Positions 1-14,000 of a stretch of 64,000 nt of DNA are shown here, piece after piece; the first letter of the stretch is position 1; each line of letters begins with the position of its first letter. Under the pieces are notes generated by a model. It was not told the DNA's origin. It was given only the letters and a program-made list of their open reading frames with translations, and made no database searches. The stretch covers positions 260,501 through 324,500 of the forward strand of contig OZ014418.1 in NCBI GenBank assembly GCA_963965975.1, written 5' to 3'. The DNA comes from Xestospongia bergquistia. Its lineage: Eukaryota; Porifera; Demospongiae; Haplosclerida; Petrosiidae. A program made the position numbers and the translations under genes.

Positions 1-47
1 CCAGGCTAAGTAGATTGTAAATTGAGCATCTTATGGAATAGACTTAC

Positions 48-456
48 TATAAAAAGTGGTTTTTGGTGCATAGCTAGTTCAGCTCTGCTAGTAACACTTT
101 GTGATTCCTAATCAAAGTGCATGATTTTCATATCATCGTAATTTGTACTATCCAACCTGTAAAACATCTGGTCTTGGTTGTAGTTTCTCTCTTTTTACAG
201 AGCGTGATATCTCTTCAAAATTACCTATAAAAAGAATGAGTTGATGTAATATGTACTATGAGATCATTAACTTAATGCATCGTTGGGTCTCTCATCCAAT
301 AGCTTGCTGAGACATTCTGTCAAATGTTCATACCTTAAAGGTGCACAGGAGGATTCAATAATCTAACACAATAATATCTTACAGATTAGAACTCTCTCCT
401 GAACTAGTCTGCAGGAGGTAAGCCTTAGCTGCATGTACCTGCTCCTCTAAATTCAT
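48..456 (-). CDS. Radial spoke head protein 4/6-like, 5' part of the gene
   Basis: Four exons on the minus strand (383-456, 272-333, 157-224, 48-107) join in frame to 88 codons beginning MNLEEQVHAAKAYLLQ and the gene continues off the left edge. The pieces AKAYLLQTSS, LYEHLTECLSKLLDERP, FEEISRSVKRE and AMHQKPLF follow the order and spacing of the N-terminal part of the RSPH4A/RSPH6A family, a component of the radial spoke head of motile cilia. Exons are tiny, so no long ORF marks this gene. The start is the first in-frame ATG, directly before the conserved block; animal homologues usually have a longer N-terminus. It is head to head with SAV1 and has an X-box-like site 25 bp upstream of the ATG. 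Family assignment is from memory of conserved blocks; 4A versus 6A cannot be separated. Confidence 0.8.
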
Positions 457-480
457 TTTTCTTTTTGCTTGGATTCACTA

Positions 481-494
481 GTTACCATAGCAAC
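481..494. promoter_or_regulatory. X-box-like (RFX) site in the RSPH/SAV1 intergenic region
   Basis: GTTACCATAGCAAC fits the RFX X-box consensus GTTNCCATRGNAAC over its whole length. It lies 25 bp upstream of the radial-spoke start codon, where ciliary genes commonly carry RFX sites. The rest of 457-864 is the shared divergent promoter with SAV1 and shows no coding signal. Caution: related CCATAGCAAC strings recur at several intronic places in this window. Confidence 0.5.
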
Positions 495-864
495 CTACCT
501 CTTACGAGCCCCGCCCCCAAGATAACCAAAGTAGATATAGTCATTGAATTCTTCGCATTGTTCACATACCACTCCCGGGAGGTAAACTGCATTCTCAACA
601 TCATCTACGCCACACAAATGAACAGAGTGGCTTCAGACTAAGTAGAGAACGATCGAATACTGTTTATTTTTCTCCGACTTTGTTTGTACGAGCGTTGACT
701 GGTTCTGTTGTGCGCTTAGAAATACCACTCGATCCGTGCAACTACTGAATCCAATCTTCTGTTGGCGAGTTGTCACATTGCAGTCTATTGGCTGCGGCCA
801 TAGAGCCAAGAGTGAAAGGAGTAAGCCTCTCTCTCTCTCCATCATTTGATGCTTTCTCTCTGCA

Positions 865-3327
865 ATGCCCTCATTTCATCGAAATCGAAAGAAAAAGAAA
901 CAAGACGCCACTACTGATGTCTCTGAGATGGCCACTAGTGGGCGCTACAGAAAAGTCGATCAAGGTAAGAATAAAAATATGCATTACTTTATCTCTATAA
1001 AACAGTAGAGAGACAAGTAGTATTTAACTCTCTATTACTTTACTAATAAATATATAAATTGTATTGTTTTTTTAACTTGACTGATAATTCATCTCTCCTA
1101 CACATATACACCTTTTCCTCCCCTCTACCTTCTCACAGACTATCCCTCAAGAACTTTTGTACGTAATGTAACTACTCAACGTAAATCTGAACAAGCTAAA
1201 AATATAAGGTCTCATTCTGTACCTTCACTTAATTCAACTGATATTAATAAACAACCCTCTCCCTCGCGCCAGCCTCGATCTAACAGTGTTAGGGCTCCTC
1301 CTAATTTTGCTAAAAAATTTTCTTTCCGACGTAGGATAGCTCAAATATTTGGTTCTCATTCAGATCTAAGTGGGAAAAGTAGTACCATTTCTGATCAACA
1401 ATCCTCTGGTGTCTACCGTCCTTTGGGAGGATTTCGTCCTCAGTCAATAGGTGGATCTTCTGACTGTTCCAGTTCCAGTCTAACTTCAGCTCCTCAACAA
1501 TCAGATTTTAGTCGACATAATTCGCTCCGAGATTCTTCAAGAAGTAGAATAAGTCAAAACAGTGTTTTCTCAAGCCGTCAAGCCTCTTGTGACTCAGCAG
1601 ATTTTAATTACACAGTCCATGGCAACACAGTCCCTTCAGAATCTAGTCTAAGACCACGTTCGATAGCTTGCATGCAGCGTTCAGGTTCAAGTAGTTCATT
1701 AAAGAACAATTTATTACACGGAGTTAATAATGATCCTCGTTATTTTTCATTGGCTGCTTTACCTCCTAGAGTTGATACCACTAACTCTCATGTTCATTCT
1801 GTAGATGATAGAACACTTAATACAACTCGTGGAGGTCATCGTGGACTACACAGAAATCCTTTACCTCATGAAGATTTAGACTCTTTTGAAGAGACAGAGA
1901 GCAGAGTAAAACCAAGTGATCCTGGATACAAGAAGGTGGCAGAGAACTTAATGACTTGTTCACCACAAGATTTTTATACACAGCAAAGATTGTCAGATCC
2001 ATCTTCAGACATGCCATCTCGTAAAGCATCTGGTGATTTTATGGATGACATGATCTATTACCATAGAAGCTATCAACCTCCTTCTCCTCTTACTCCAACA
2101 CAATCTAGAGGGCAAGAGGAAAGGAGATCGTGTACACCTGGTAAGAAAGCTATTATCACTTATTGTCATGATAAATGTTAGTATTAACTAACTCTACTTA
2201 TCACTTGAGGAGGTGTAAATATCATTCATTGAATTCTTTTGTGGGAGAATCCATTATAGGAATGTCAAAATTTAATGTTATCTTATAAACACTATTGTCC
2301 CAATTACTTTACGCTCTGTATAGATTGTGTACAAGGTTTGTTACTTAGCATATATCCCTTATTGGACATATTGTAAGTAGAGACTATATTAACAGCATAG
2401 ACTATATGATATTCTTCAATACTATGTGAGAAGGGAGTGACAATTGACTCCTACACTTTAGAAATATGACATTTAGGCAAAGTTTTAAAAACTTAAGCAT
2501 TCTTCTAATACTTTATGTCTAGTTAATTGACTTTAGTAAGTTCTCTCTTGTCTAACCCGCCTCACCACTTATTACAAATATATTCATATATACATGAAGC
2601 TTAACTCTGTCAACAAGGTGAGAGAGCATTCTTCCTAAAGTGTTTGGGCGTAGTTTACTATATACAGAACTTAAGTGATGTCTATTGAAGTAACACAGCT
2701 GTTATCTGTGCTGGAATTCTTATTAAAACGTGTTCCATAAACATAAGCTATTTTTATGATACTTAGTGTATTGACCTTCTAGTCCATAATTGGCTAGCAT
2801 TCCATATTAATGAACAACTATCCTTATTATCCAACTACCTTTCCTTTCATTACCAATTCAGTATAAACAAATCACATGTAATAGAAGCTGTCATTATATT
2901 ACAATAGACATTTATGTACATGTACCCATACCAATGACAATTGCTATGTTGCAACAAACAGATTCATTTTAGCCCTAATGTGATCATTTAAGGTGTACTC
3001 TACATTCTTACACACTTAACAAGAGTTGATATGTGTAATAAATGATGTAGGCGTGTAATGAACATTCCCTGAAACCATACAATGCCTTTACAATCTGCCC
3101 TTGATATGTGAATCGCCTCCATATTTATATTAACCTACATTATCTCACTTTGTTACTTCCTCTAATGAAGACTAACCTCATTCCACAACTATATGTTATA
3201 TTAAGAGAATTTAAAATAATATTTGAACTCTTTCTCTTGTTTAGATTTTAATAGTACACCAATATTACCACCTGGTTGGGATGTGGCTGTCACTGCTAAT
3301 GGACTTAAATTTTATATTAAGTAAGAA

Positions 3328-3405
<78 letters not shown>

Positions 3406-5921
3406 GGCAGGAAAGATATGCATTGTGTCAAAGTCACTAAAATGTACACAAGAACTATCTTAATCGCGTCACTTTAAACATGATCTATTTTGGATGTATC
3501 AACAATCCACAATTCACAACTGTGTTACAATATTTATTGACATATTATGATTATCTTAAAATAATTATTTCTGCTTCTCAATGTAGCCATAACACGCAGA
3601 CTACCCACTGGAACTTGCCCAATGAGCCAGAAGATTCTTCCAGTAAGTATAACACATATATTAATATAAGGACAATAGGTCTAGTTATTATGGAGTAGAA
3701 GGCGGACTAATTGTCTGCATTCCAGAGTTTACATCACTAGGGAACATCAGAACTGGCTTGCATTCCACTACTAGTCTAGGCCAGCCCCATCTCTTCAATA
3801 ACCCTCCCCTTGTCATCTGTGCTTTTATGGAGAGTTCTTGTATTGTTTTCATGTTCAACTTGTATTAACATACTACAAGTAACACACAACAGTGGGAGAG
3901 TAAATGACATACTAGGTCTACCACTATTACTACATCATGATAATCTGGCCTAGTTTCCTAGTATATGATATTACTCCACAATGACATAAAAGATTGGAAT
4001 TATGTTAATTTGCATACCACTAAGGAGGTCTAGGACAAGAGTTACATGTAGTAGTCTAGGGGTTAATATTTTTGATATTTTTCATTTTGATGTGTCCCTA
4101 ATGTATTATGACACCACCTTGGTTTCTGTGATATATATATTTTTGATATGTTATTTTTTTTAGCTCTTCCAACTGGATGGGAGTTAGTAAAGTCAAAACG
4201 TTATGGAACTTATTATGTCAAGTAAGCACTACTTTATATTGTGTCTACAAGCAGACAGATTAACATACCTTCTCAAGAATACTCTATTCATAATTTGTAA
4301 CTCTGTAATGATTCCCTTTCAAATGATAAATAGCCTGTCACACCCAAAACATGCAATCAACAATGAGGGCCGGACTAACATTCTTTTTGGACATTTTTTA
4401 ATGGAGGGAGGGATTAGTACATGTACCTATTAGACATTTTAATTAGATGTCGTCTCTTTTTTCTCTTGTAGCCATAATAATTGTACTGCTCAATATCAGC
4501 ATCCTATTCATGCTGGAGCTCCACCCCCTTACCATTTGGCCCTCCATGGAGAAGATGACGAGAACATGAGAGATCGAAAGGCACCTGTTAGATCTCGTTC
4601 TCATAGGTACATACCCCTCTTATTATCTTATTTAATTAATCTTCTCTCTCGTAGGAGTTCACAAGCTCATCGTATTTATGATCCTAATGCTTCACTTCCT
4701 CGAAGATCAAAGTCATTTCGTGATCCTGCAACTGACGCTCTTTTAGACACAACTACACAATCCCAAGAAGTGTTACACACACGTCAACTATCAACAATGA
4801 CATATGTACCACCATCACCATTTCAAATTGCTGGTATGATTAAAATAGTTCTATTAGGCTATGAGTGAATGGATATATAATATATAAGTTAAATGGATGG
4901 ATGGAAAGTAAAATAGTAGATAGTGAGTAAATGTCATATTTTATGTATCAAAACTCAATGGATGGATGATCTGTGTGTGTGTGAGTGAGTGAGTGTGTGT
5001 GTGTGTGTGTGTGTGATTTCATATTTCCTATTGGTCTAACTAGTATAATTAAATCTAGTACATACCAATATGACATTCTTTCATCTCCATAGAGATTCCT
5101 TCTTGGCTAAAGGACTATGTTGATGCTCCTTTTGGTAGTGATAAGGACAAGCAAATACAGGTGCATATATAGATCTTCTATATACTGTCTATAGTACAGA
5201 CAGTACCATATACTACATACTATAGTACAGACAGTCTATTTGTATTGTACAGGACAAAGTAGATAGAGACACAATGTGATATCTTTGATGTCTTTAGAAT
5301 AAGGAAATCTACTAATAATTGACCACCCACACAATGACATTCCCAACAAATACAAGTACATATGTTATGTACATGTATAGACATAACACTGTAATTATAA
5401 TTGTTATCTTTAATTCATAGTGGAGTCGTTACCCTCATGCTGATCTTAATGGTCTAGATACTATGATAAAGAGATTACTAAAGAAAAATTCTGAACAACT
5501 TGTTAAAAAGTTTGAATATTATCGCGTTGCTATACAACAAGAAATGGATTGGAGACAACGACAACAACAAACATTGAAACCAACATTACAAGAATTACAG
5601 AAATATAAAGAAAAGTCACTTCCTTCATCATCTCTCTCTCCGTCACTTCCACCTTCATTTCCTGTCTCTCCATCACTTCCACCTTCATTTCCTGTCTCTC
5701 TTCCTCCTACTTATGTTCCCATCCATCATCCTAATGGTATGTTAACAGTATCTAATCAACATGGACCACACCCACTTTCTCAATCTGATCCAATCCCACC
5801 CACGTCTTATTACCCAACTCCACAGTACCGTAATTACTCACATTCGGCCACACCCACTTCTGAATCATATAATACAATATCAAATGATGTTTATAAAGGA
5901 CTTGAAGAAACTTTTGTGTAA
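865..5921 (+). CDS. SAV1: Salvador/WW45 homologue (Hippo pathway scaffold), WW + SARAH domains
   Basis: Nine exons (865-964, 1139-2140, 3245-3320, 3587-3642, 4164-4221, 4472-4606, 4655-4833, 5093-5160, 5421-5921) give 724 residues with consistent phases. Two WW domains lie around residues 368-450: LPPGWDVAVTANGLKFYIN..HNTQTTHWNLP, then LPTGWELVKSKRYGTYYVN. A C-terminal SARAH domain contains LDTMIKRLLKKNSEQLVKKF followed by EYYRVAIQQEMDWRQRQ. WW pair followed by SARAH is specific to Salvador, which links Hippo/MST kinase to Warts/LATS. The start MPSFHRNRKKKK is the first ATG of the exon. The protein is nearly twice the length of human SAV1 because of a Ser-rich N-terminal region of about 370 residues and a Pro/Ser-rich tail with a repeated LPPSFPVS block. 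Intron 1139/2140-3245 (1.1 kb) holds no recognised gene. Confidence 0.93.
3328..3404. repeat. (TG)n microsatellite in a SAV1 intron
   Basis: An almost pure TG run with two TTTG interruptions, starting 7 nt after the splice donor of the first WW exon. A second GT/GAGT run lies at about 4977-5013 in a later SAV1 intron, and a further (GT)n at about 6950-6986 in a PP1 intron. Confidence 0.95.
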
Positions 5922-6287
5922 ATATCTCTTGTATAGAAAGTTTGTTTCAAATTTTAAAATTAAATTTATATGGCTTATCAATTGTTTTGTTTGCTTTTTT
6001 ATACTTAAATTGTTTCAAATTATCCGTCGGGTTTTTGATAATAATTATATGTTTATTGGTCTTGAGTTGCCATAACAACTAACACACTATCCAGCTACAA
6101 ATAACCCTCCGTTATGAGAAAGAAATTATATAATGAAAATTTCGATAAAAAAGATTTGTTATTCCAAACAATATTTTGTAATATATACTAAATATTATTT
6201 CTACAATGAAGTCACTCTATGAAATAATACATTTGAATTAATACAGATTATAGTTACTTATGAGATCATAAAGGGTTAAAAATATCT

Positions 6288-7985
<1,698 letters not shown>

Positions 7986-8165
7986 CTTGATTAGAGTCCT
8001 GTAATAAGAATTCAAGTTAATATTTTTTTCTTTTAACTGTTGATCACAAGAATTGTTGACTCGTTGCAGTCGTAAATGCCCGTATATTATAATACACCAG
8101 CTCCACCCATTTTGTTTAAGAGAAGGCGTGGTCATATTTTAAGGGCGTGTGCTAACTTAGCAAAT

Positions 8166-9746
8166 ATGGAACAATGTGTGTCTCAACTTCAAAGACCAAG
8201 AAGATACCTCACTGTAGAACCTGCCACATTTCTCTTCATGTTTGCTACTTTCCTCTCCTATCCAACTTACCAACAACTCTTATATTCCACATTGTGTGAT
8301 CATAATTGTAGTACATCTCAGAACAGTACATGTAATAAACCAAGCTCTGTGCAATTACATTATCAATCAGAGACATCTCATTGGATTCTTTACACTAATT
8401 TAGCAAAAGGCATACCCACTATATTGGTATCACTGGTTTATGGGAGCTTGTCAGATCTACTTGGTCGTAGACTTTTTATTATTTTACCTGCCGTGGGTGC
8501 AGCCCTTAATTCAGTTGTTGTTCTACTTGTTTTTTACATTGCTCCAAAAAATATCAGTCTTTATTTAATAGGAGCTGTGTTGTCTGGAGTGACTGGAGGA
8601 TTTTCTGCATTCAATTTTGCAGTTTATTCTTATGCTGCTGATAACAGTAACCATGACAACCGAACTCAGAGAATTGGGTGGTTAGAAGCAATGACTTATT
8701 TTGGCTCTACTCTTAGTGGTTTAGTGAGTGGTGTTTGGATTAAGTATCAAGGATTTGGACCACCTTATTTTGGCATTCTTGCTTGTCATATTACTATAAT
8801 ATTTTATGTAATTCTATTTCTTCCATCTTCCACTTCCTCAAACCACCAGACGAGAGTAAAGGGATCCGTTAATACCACTTATGTCACCAATATAAATATA
8901 ACTCATGTCTGTACTACTATCCTTGTTGCTGTGGTAACCAAATTGTACCAATTTGGACGTTTATTTTTGAATTCATGTCAGCTGGTAACTTTATTTGCAG
9001 TATTTTTTGTACTTGAGATTAATTTCCTGGGTATTGTAGATACTGTGGTTTTATATGGTCTTACTCGATTATGTTGGGGACCAGATTTCGTTGGATATTT
9101 TTTAGCTTCAAAGAGTTTTGTCAGTGGTTTAGCAGCTTCACTGATATTACCATTACTGACGTACTGTGGTGTTAAAGATATTTTAATAGCTGTTATAGGG
9201 ATTATATCAGGAGCAGCTGCACTTGCAGTAATGGGAGTAGCAACACATACATGGATAATGTTTCTTGGTAAGTGATGATATATTAATAGTTTAAATATCT
9301 TTACATGTGCAGCTGTTGCCATTGGTATTATGAGAGGGTGTGTAGTACCTGTTGTTAGAGCTATGCTATCTAAATTAACTCCTGGAGATCAACAAGGTTT
9401 GTTTTAATACTTATACAATCACTGCTCCTGAAATGTCTACACTTACAACAATGTACTTGTATAGGTGTACTATTTGCTGGTATCAGTATTATTGAGGCAT
9501 CATGTATGCTAGTGGCCTCTTCTCTTTATAATGCCATCTTTCCAATCACATACAAAATCTATCCTGGTCTCTGCTTCTTTATCATGGCTAGTACTTTGAT
9601 AATCATTCTTCCTTTCTTATGGTAAATGACACACTTATATTTTCAAACATTGACTCTTTCTCACTCTCAGTGTCCCAAACTGCACCGACGAACAATATAG
9701 GTTGACCCCTCATGAAAATACTGAAAAACAGTCTTTACTGAATTGA
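8166..9746 (+). CDS. SLC46-type (folate/solute) MFS transporter
   Basis: Four exons (8166-9267, 9313-9396, 9465-9621, 9671-9746) give 472 residues. I start at MEQCVSQLQRPRRYLTVEP, the Met just before the first membrane segment; an in-frame upstream start at 8076 would add a non-conserved leader. The block VEPATFLFMFATFLSYPTYQ, an extracellular loop rich in Cys and N-glycosylation sites after it, and GSLSDLLGRR (MFS loop 2-3 motif) are typical of the SLC46 family, which includes the proton-coupled folate transporter. About 12 hydrophobic segments are visible. Last exon is taken because exon 3 ends TTATG|GTAAATG; unspliced it would stop at once. The substrate cannot be inferred. The stop lies at the edge of a duplicated Delta 3' region (see the relic entry). 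Confidence 0.82.
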
Positions 9747-10170
9747 TCTTAGCAAGTGATTGCTCCATAATTCAAATTGCAAGTGATTGCTCCATAATTC
9801 ACTTTATATAATTAACTATCAAAAAATAAAACTAAATGGATAATTGTTATAATAATAGATATCAACAAACTAGACACTTAAATGTTATCTCTTGTAGTTG
9901 AGAGTTTCATATCTCTTGGTTAATAGATGATAGTGTCATATTATCATTGTGAAGACTAGTTTTGTAAAATTATATTATGGTAGGGTCATATTAAGATTCT
10001 GGGATTATTTCATAAGAATTTTTAACTTCTTGCTCTCCAGGAATTGTCTTGAATGTTGTTTTTGTATTTTTTTAAAAATATATACAACATTTCAGAGCAG
10101 CTTTATAAGATCAACAAGTTTTATTAATAGCAGCTGTTTTCCAAGTAATTGTACAAGATTGCATTTCTAA
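9740..10170 (-). pseudogene. Decayed copy of the Delta 3' UTR and cytoplasmic-tail exon
   Basis: The stretch from about 9741 matches about 10915 onward, which is the 3' flank and last exon of the intact Delta gene. Shared strings include AAGTGATTGCTCCATAATTC (T for C in the other copy), ATGGATAATTGTTATAATA and CACTTAAATGTTATCTCTTG (C for T). Beyond it, tail-exon similarity continues to about 10170 (CTCCAGGAATTGTCT) with frame-destroying differences. Same orientation as Delta, so it looks like a local tandem duplicate that decayed. It has a small internal repeat of AAGTGATTGCTCCATAATTC at its left end. Confidence 0.75.
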
Positions 10171-10284
10171 TTATTATTGATAGTAATTTTTTCTTATATA
10201 AAATGTTCATTTTGATCATGAGTATAATTAATTAACAGCAAAAATTAAAATAATAATGAAAACCAGTATTTAATATTTATAAAA

Positions 10285-10800
10285 AAAAACCCTTGTGTGT
10301 TGCCCAAACGATTCCTACTCGCTCACCCACTCAGGCTTCCACTTAGGCTCCAGGATTCCCTGCTATTGCTAGCTAGGACCGCCACCTGGCTTGGTAACCC
10401 TCGTCTTCGCGAGGTAATCCTGGCTGGAGCGTCGCCCTAACTTAAAACCAGCCGTACGGGATTCCAGCTCTTAGGGAATGTCGCATTCAGGAACCGGGAA
10501 CCACAAATACACCAGCCTCTTCTCGTTTAAAGGGAGACTACCAGCCCTATCCTAGTCGGCCTTTCGGATACTCCGTAGAGTATGCTGGTAACCATCTCAG
10601 AGGTCTGATGCATTGCAGAACGCTGGCCCACAACACACTGGCACTCATGACTGTTTTGGTTTCCTTTTATATGTACGTAAGATTTTGTCTTCATGCTCTT
10701 GTGGGGCGCGCTGTGTCAGTCATGAATCTCATTAAGAAGACTACGAACATCGTTAGCCATTTGCAGCGTGTTATATATTTACTTCATGATTACTGTAGCT
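10285..10800. repeat. GC-rich unclassified insertion, retroelement-like
   Basis: The block from an A9 run followed by CCC to about 10800 is clearly richer in GC than everything around it and splits the decayed Delta copy from the intact gene. It has no convincing ORF; the longest (10608-10814) does not resemble a known protein. I could not find clear pol III A/B boxes, rRNA or tRNA similarity. The homopolymer end suggests a SINE or other reverse-transcribed sequence, with the A9 at its left end. Treat the class as unknown. Confidence 0.4.
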
Positions 10801-11034
10801 TTCATTTTAACTGACTTGTACTCACAACAAAGATAACTCATAAAAATGGCTCCACAGATAATATTTTATAAGATAACTTGGACACTATAGTATGAATTAT
10901 ACTCCTGAAAACAATCATTATTAAATTGATCTCTGAACATTGCAAGTGATTGTTCCATAATTCACTTTATATAGTTAAATATCAAAAACAAAATGGATAA
11001 TTGTTATAATAGCAGATGTTAACAAACTACACAC

Positions 11035-14000
11035 TTAAATGTCATCTCTTGTTGTTGGTAGAGTTTCATATATATTGATTTCTTGATTAATAGATGCTGG
11101 AATAGTTTCATATGGGTTCTCTTCAGGTGCTGGTAACATTACATAAGGAGTTTTTAATTCATTGTTTTCTCCAGGAATTGTCTCATATGGATTTGTTAAA
11201 TCAACATCTTGTAAAGATGGGAAAGAGTCCTCATCAAGGGTACCTTTGTAAGGGTTTTCTTCTGTTATAGGCAAAATGACTGGAACATCATTAGTGGGTT
11301 CAGTGACATAGAGGTTTTCTCCATCAGTATTATTCTTGTCAAGACGATCATAGTAACCAGACTGCATAAAAACAGCACTTCTTCGTATCCTAGTTTGCAA
11401 ACTTTGGTCTTCCGTGTCATCAGATTTAGTTAATTTTTTATGATCATTTCTAAGTGGAATTGGATTATCAACACCCGATTCAAGAGTCACGTAATGAGGA
11501 CTCTGTGGTCGTCTTATTGTAGAGCCTTGAGATGTGACTAAAACATTGGGTGGAATATATGTAGGATTATCTGTGACACTCATCTGTCCACTTGGACTAA
11601 TTAAGATGGCATCTAAGGAGGAGTCTCTTTATTAACAACAAATACAACCCTTACTTACCACTAACACTTTTCTTTCTCCTTTTACAGCAGTAACAACAAC
11701 ATATGAAGATAATGCAAACAAGACATGATAACAGCAAAGCTACACCAATTGCTACACCCACATAAAGACCCCAGTCATTGGTACTGCTTGCAACATTAGG
11801 ATTAGGTGTGGGTGTGGTTTCATCGCCAACAATCCTACATACTCCCTCTAGAGAGAGAGGCAAGCATCATAAGATATACTACTGGTATATGTATACCTAG
11901 ACATAGTCGACAATAATACCCTTTAGTAGAGTTAAAATCATCCACACACTCTGTGGGATCAGAACAGGGATTGGTATCACATGCTGAGATACGAGTATCA
12001 CAGGTCAAACCAGTTAGACCAGTTGGACATATGCATTGAAACCCTCGGACCTATACATAAAATATAGTTAATACATTAATACAAATAAGAGAGCACAAAC
12101 CAAGTCAATACATGTGCTTCCATTTAGACAAGGGTCCGGTTCACAATCATCAATATTTATACTACAATTGGTTCCATTGTAGCCTTCCTGACATTGACAT
12201 GTATAGTATCCAATATAATCATTACAAGTACTTCCATTAAAACAAGGTTGAGAGTCACAGTATGTAATAACAATGTCACAGAATTCTCCAGTATATCCAA
12301 AATCACATATACATATATATGAATTGATTCCATCTAGACAAATACTGTGTGAACCACATTTAGCTCCAATACAATCATCAATATTAAATTGACAATCTTT
12401 CCCAGTAAATCCCAGGACACATGTACAATGGTAATTAGCAAGTAGGTCTGTACATGTACCATTTTTACATGGACTGGGATCACATTCATTGATTTCTGAA
12501 TTACAATTATTTCCCTAAAAAATAACAATATTTATTAATTACTATATGATAATAACACTTACTGTATATCCTGAAGTACAATCACATTTGTAGCCATCAG
12601 TAAGACCCACACAAATCCCACTGTTATTACAGGGGGAGGAGTCACAGTGATGTCCTTCGCACTGTAGTCCAAAATATCCAACTTCACAGGAACAATTATA
12701 ACCATTAATTAAATCCTATTGTGAACAGATATATTGTTGTCAATGCTGGAGAGCACTTACATTGCAAGTACCATTATTTTGACAAGGACTTGATATACAA
12801 TCATCAATATTGGTCTCACATTGAGGATCAGTCCATCCAGAAGTGCACCAACAGGAATAGCCATTTACCTGATCCTAAAGAAAACATTATCTTGTTACAC
12901 TAACTGACTGGCTCACAGTGCAAATTGCTCCATTTTTACAAGGGTCTGAATGACATTCATTAATCTCAATCTGACAGTTGTTACCAGTATAACCAGGAGC
13001 ACATATACACTGATAACTATCTGGTATAACATTAGTACATGAAGCTTTATTGACACAAGGTTGTTGGTGTCCACAGACATCATGATCTTCTGTGCATAGA
13101 CTGCCACCATAACCTACTTCGCAGTTACATTCTCCTGGTTGATTACAACTTCCATGATTAGTAGCTACAAATATGGAAAAGAAAACATATATACTTTTTT
13201 TAATCATGTTAATATTGCATAGTTGATTGGGCAATTGTAAATGGTTTTTTGCTAACATTACCATTGCCAGGTAGGTGCTGTTGGTAGGCTACTCCTAATT
13301 TGGAATGTCAACAAAGACTTAGTTGTGCAGTCTAGATAGGCTTTATTTTATCAAAGTTATTAAATCATTCCATTTATATTGTCTATACTTGACAGCTGCA
13401 TAATATAACTGTTAAACTTTATTTGGTCATACTGTATGTAAATACTATATGCATTCCATGTGTGCATTTTAGGTGTGTAGTGATTAGTTTATTATTGTTA
13501 CTAATAACAGAATATTACCACTTACAACATCCAGTTTTCGGTATACACTCATTACAATTACCACCAGTCCAGCCTGTATTGCATCTTAGGAAAGATAGAT
13601 GTTGCTATTAATGGCTGTGTTTTTCTAATACTTACTTGCATTCATTTGGTATGTTACAGTAACCATTCTGAGTACTACATCCTACAGAACATATAGCTGC
13701 AGAAAAAAAAGAATTAATAATCATGTTTGTTTCTTTCTATAGCAACAATTAACAAATGAAACTGTGTTCAGTAATAAAAAAATGATAAGAGAAAATAAAA
13801 TATAAAGACATAATAACAACAATGTTATTCTTTCTTACGTGTTAGACAATTTCCGCTGGGATTAGTATAACCATTTTTACATATCTTTTCTCCTTGACTA
13901 CTGCAGTCATAATGCCCATTAGTGTTATCATTTTGAGGAACACAATAAACTGAACAACTACTGGTGTAATAGTTTGATTGACAAGAGAGAAGAACTTGAA

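Noticed and set aside
499..604. Minus-strand reading MMLRMQFTSREWYVNNAKNS as the first exon of a small membrane protein
   Set aside because: A better start (ATG 454-456) lies in frame directly before the conserved radial-spoke block, and the donor/acceptor needed to use the upstream exon is not required.
8076..8165. Upstream in-frame start of the SLC46 transporter
   Set aside because: The extra 30 residues are not family-like and run close to the PP1 promoter; the Met at 8166 fits family N-termini better.
10285..10640. tRNA, 5S or large-subunit rRNA origin of the GC-rich block
   Set aside because: I could not match any conserved rRNA segment or place A and B boxes with proper spacing.
10608..10814. 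68-residue ORF in the GC-rich insertion
   Set aside because: No recognisable domain, no splice context, and it crosses the composition boundary of the element.
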